Origin: Verrucomicrobia bacterium UBA1263
Lineage (GTDB): Bacteria; Verrucomicrobiota; Verrucomicrobiia; Limisphaerales; UBA1412
Assembly: GCA_002308515.1 (NCBI GenBank)
Contig: DBVN01000013.1
Location: 43,916-51,139 of the forward strand
Reading direction: 5' to 3'
Length of the DNA stretch: 7,224 nt
The first letter of the stretch is position 1; each line of letters starts with the position of its first letter. This document shows, one piece after another, positions 5,577-7,224 of the stretch. A program made the position numbers and the translations under genes. Under the pieces are notes generated by a model. The model was not told the DNA's origin. It searched no databases and was given only the letters and a program-made list of their open reading frames with translations.

Positions 5577-7215
5577 TAACCCGACAATCAAAGCTTTTGA
5601 GCAATGGGTGAGGGCGACTAGCAGTGATACGGGCACCGTACCGGGAGCAATGTCGCAAACTTGCAATCCAGTGGGAGTCTCCTCGCAGCAAAATGCACAA
5701 GTTGAGCTCGAAGAAAATGTTGCCTGGCTTTTGAAAAACATAACATTTCCACCGGAATTTTATCCAGAGAATGGAATATGCAGGCCTCACCTAAAGAAGA
5801 TTCAACCTATACCGTTTCTAAGAATCAAAGGAAACGATCGGCAAATGATTGCATTCAATCCAAACTTGCAGATGTTTGAGCAAATAGGCATAAAACAAGT
5901 GGCAGAGCGAGTGGAAAGGTTATCAGCTTATTCTATAAGCATACAAAACAGAAAAGCGTCGGTGAAGGATTTGAGCACATCGGCAGAGAAAGCCATTTTT
6001 GCTATTGCTGATAAATATCCTCAAGCTGTTTATTGTGAGTTGATGGCTGGTTATGAAGGTGGAGTCTATCAAGACTCTGTCGGAGAATTATTTGTTGTTC
6101 CTAAAACCATTCCTATTACACCAGCAGCTTCCGTTAGCCCGGAAGATATTCAGAGGGCGGCTAATCCTTCACTTGATTTTCTCTTGTGTTTTGACAAATG
6201 GAAACCTCTTTGGGATGAAATTTTTTGTCCAGCGCTTTTGTGGAAAGGTGGTGGCGATGATATATGGATTCAACAGACTCAAATACGTATCCTTTTTAAA
6301 TGGCTGGCTGGAGTGCGTGCAGTACTGATGGGGAAAGCTGAATTAAAAATTCCGATGATTTGTTTCGTGGGTGATGCAGGCTCTGGCAAATCACTTATCA
6401 GTGCAAAAATAATAAAAGAATCTTTAGCTCTGGCTAAGAGAGATCCGACTTGGTTTTTATACGGAAAAACAAGATTCAATACCTCAATCATGGAGCTTCC
6501 TGTCTGGTTGATTGATGATAAAGAAATACGTGAAAAGGACTGCAACGCCAGAATTAAGGAAATCATTGTTGGTGACGGAATCCAAATTGAAGCCAAGGGT
6601 GAAAAGGCAACTCCGTTTATTTATCCATACATTGCGATTGTCCTTTGCGCGAATAATGATAGGTATTCACGAAAAATGATTCCTATAATAGGAAACGACA
6701 ATCAGGAAAAAATTATCCTCTTGAAAACATATTCTGGAGTGCCTAACCATTCTTCTAAAGAATGGGTGGATCTAATTGAAAAAGCACGCCCATCCTTTCT
6801 GGCGTTCTTGGATTATCAAATATGGCCACAGCTGCAAGCCGAAATCCCATTGAGAGAAACCAAAACAGGTCGATTGATTGTACCCGGCTGGCAAAACCCC
6901 GAAATCACCGGAGACGTTTTTGAAGAAACTAAAGACGGTGCATTGCATGAAACCCTGCAGGAATTTCTTAGATGTTGCCCCGAAAAATCTGGACAAGAAT
7001 ACACCGCAGAGGATTGGCTGTTTATGCTGCAATACGATAGACATATTTATGGGGAATTCCGCCAAAGCGGTTGCGATACAGTGGCCAGTTTTGGCCGCGC
7101 TATTCAAAGATTAATAGACAATCAATTCTGTCCAAGGTGCTACTCAAAGAGACGAGATCACCGCAGAGGTAGGCTGATAAAAATGGTATTAAATGATAAC
7201 ACTAGCATCCCATAA
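5554..7215 (+). CDS. SF3/D5-like replicative helicase (DUF5906-type)
   Basis: A 553-residue ATP-dependent helicase expected to unwind the element's DNA for its primase. Motifs in order: Walker A GDAGSGKS (273-280), Walker B VWLIDDKE (317-324, acidic D320 and D321), a B'-like segment IKEIIVGDGIQIEAKGEK (334-351) typical of superfamily 3, sensor-1 AIVLCANN (361-368), and candidate arginine fingers R370 and R373. Residues 1-260 form an N-terminal domain without clear motifs; 465-545 look like a winged-helix C-terminal region, with CPRC at 526-529 and a basic tail (SKRRDHRRGR). P4-like and pox D5-like primase-helicases have primase and helicase in one chain; here they are two overlapping genes. 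ATG 5554 is the only possible start, since a stop lies in frame at 5533-5535; GGGAG at 5538-5542 is 11 bases upstream. The stop is at 7213-7215, so the gene is complete. Confidence 0.88.
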   Translation: MEKLFLSNNPTIKAFEQWVRATSSDTGTVPGAMSQTCNPVGVSSQQNAQVELEENVAWLLKNITFPPEFYPENGICRPHLKKIQPIPFLRIKGNDRQMIAFNPNLQMFEQIGIKQVAERVERLSAYSISIQNRKASVKDLSTSAEKAIFAIADKYPQAVYCELMAGYEGGVYQDSVGELFVVPKTIPITPAASVSPEDIQRAANPSLDFLLCFDKWKPLWDEIFCPALLWKGGGDDIWIQQTQIRILFKWLAGVRAVLMGKAELKIPMICFVGDAGSGKSLISAKIIKESLALAKRDPTWFLYGKTRFNTSIMELPVWLIDDKEIREKDCNARIKEIIVGDGIQIEAKGEKATPFIYPYIAIVLCANNDRYSRKMIPIIGNDNQEKIILLKTYSGVPNHSSKEWVDLIEKARPSFLAFLDYQIWPQLQAEIPLRETKTGRLIVPGWQNPEITGDVFEETKDGALHETLQEFLRCCPEKSGQEYTAEDWLFMLQYDRHIYGEFRQSGCDTVASFGRAIQRLIDNQFCPRCYSKRRDHRRGRLIKMVLNDNTSIP

Positions 7216-7224
7216 GAGAATGAA

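Noticed and set aside
7220..7224. ATG at 7220 as the start of a further gene in the operon
   Set aside because: Only five bases are visible and no clear ribosome site precedes it; a downstream gene is plausible but cannot be supported.
1..7224. CRISPR array, rRNA, riboswitch or insertion-sequence ends
   Set aside because: No regularly spaced repeats, rRNA-like sequence, aptamer-like leader or transposase was seen.

Overview
The window looks like the left end of an integrated mobile element of the phage-satellite or integrative-plasmid kind: attachment site, integrase, one cargo gene, then two small DNA-binding proteins and a two-gene replication module. The host cannot be named from the sequence. 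The integrase's C-terminal motif style and its internal helix-turn-helix resemble, from memory, integrases of the PVC superphylum (Lentisphaerae/Victivallales); this is a weak inference. Starts and Shine-Dalgarno sequences are ordinary bacterial ones.

Layout. Positions 1-317 are AT-rich and hold no gene, only inverted repeats, including a perfect 26-bp palindrome at 1-26. At 318-367, on the minus strand, lies the 3' part of a tRNA-Arg gene (anticodon ACG): anticodon arm, variable loop, T arm, acceptor 3' strand and encoded CCA, with no D arm or 5' acceptor strand. This is what a tRNA-targeting integrase leaves at one end of its element. The geometry puts the element to the right and the host flank to the left; the intact tRNA would lie beyond position 7224. 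Between this site and the integrase are short direct repeats and a plausible promoter.

A 579-residue tyrosine recombinase (533-2272) follows. Five bases later begins a very AT-rich 405-residue gene of unknown function (2278-3495), which ends at a strong intrinsic terminator. A compact region (3548-3675) with a 21-bp-period direct repeat and a hairpin precedes four overlapping genes: two excisionase-like helix-turn-helix proteins, an archaeo-eukaryotic-type primase with a PriCT-like segment at its N terminus, and an SF3/D5-like (DUF5906-type) helicase ending at 7215.

How it may work together: the integrase inserts and, with one of the small proteins as excisionase or regulator, excises the element at tRNA-Arg; the primase and helicase replicate it. 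The AT-rich gene sits where satellites and integrative elements often carry cargo such as phage defence, but nothing in its sequence proves that role. No structural, packaging, conjugation or lysis genes are present in the window.
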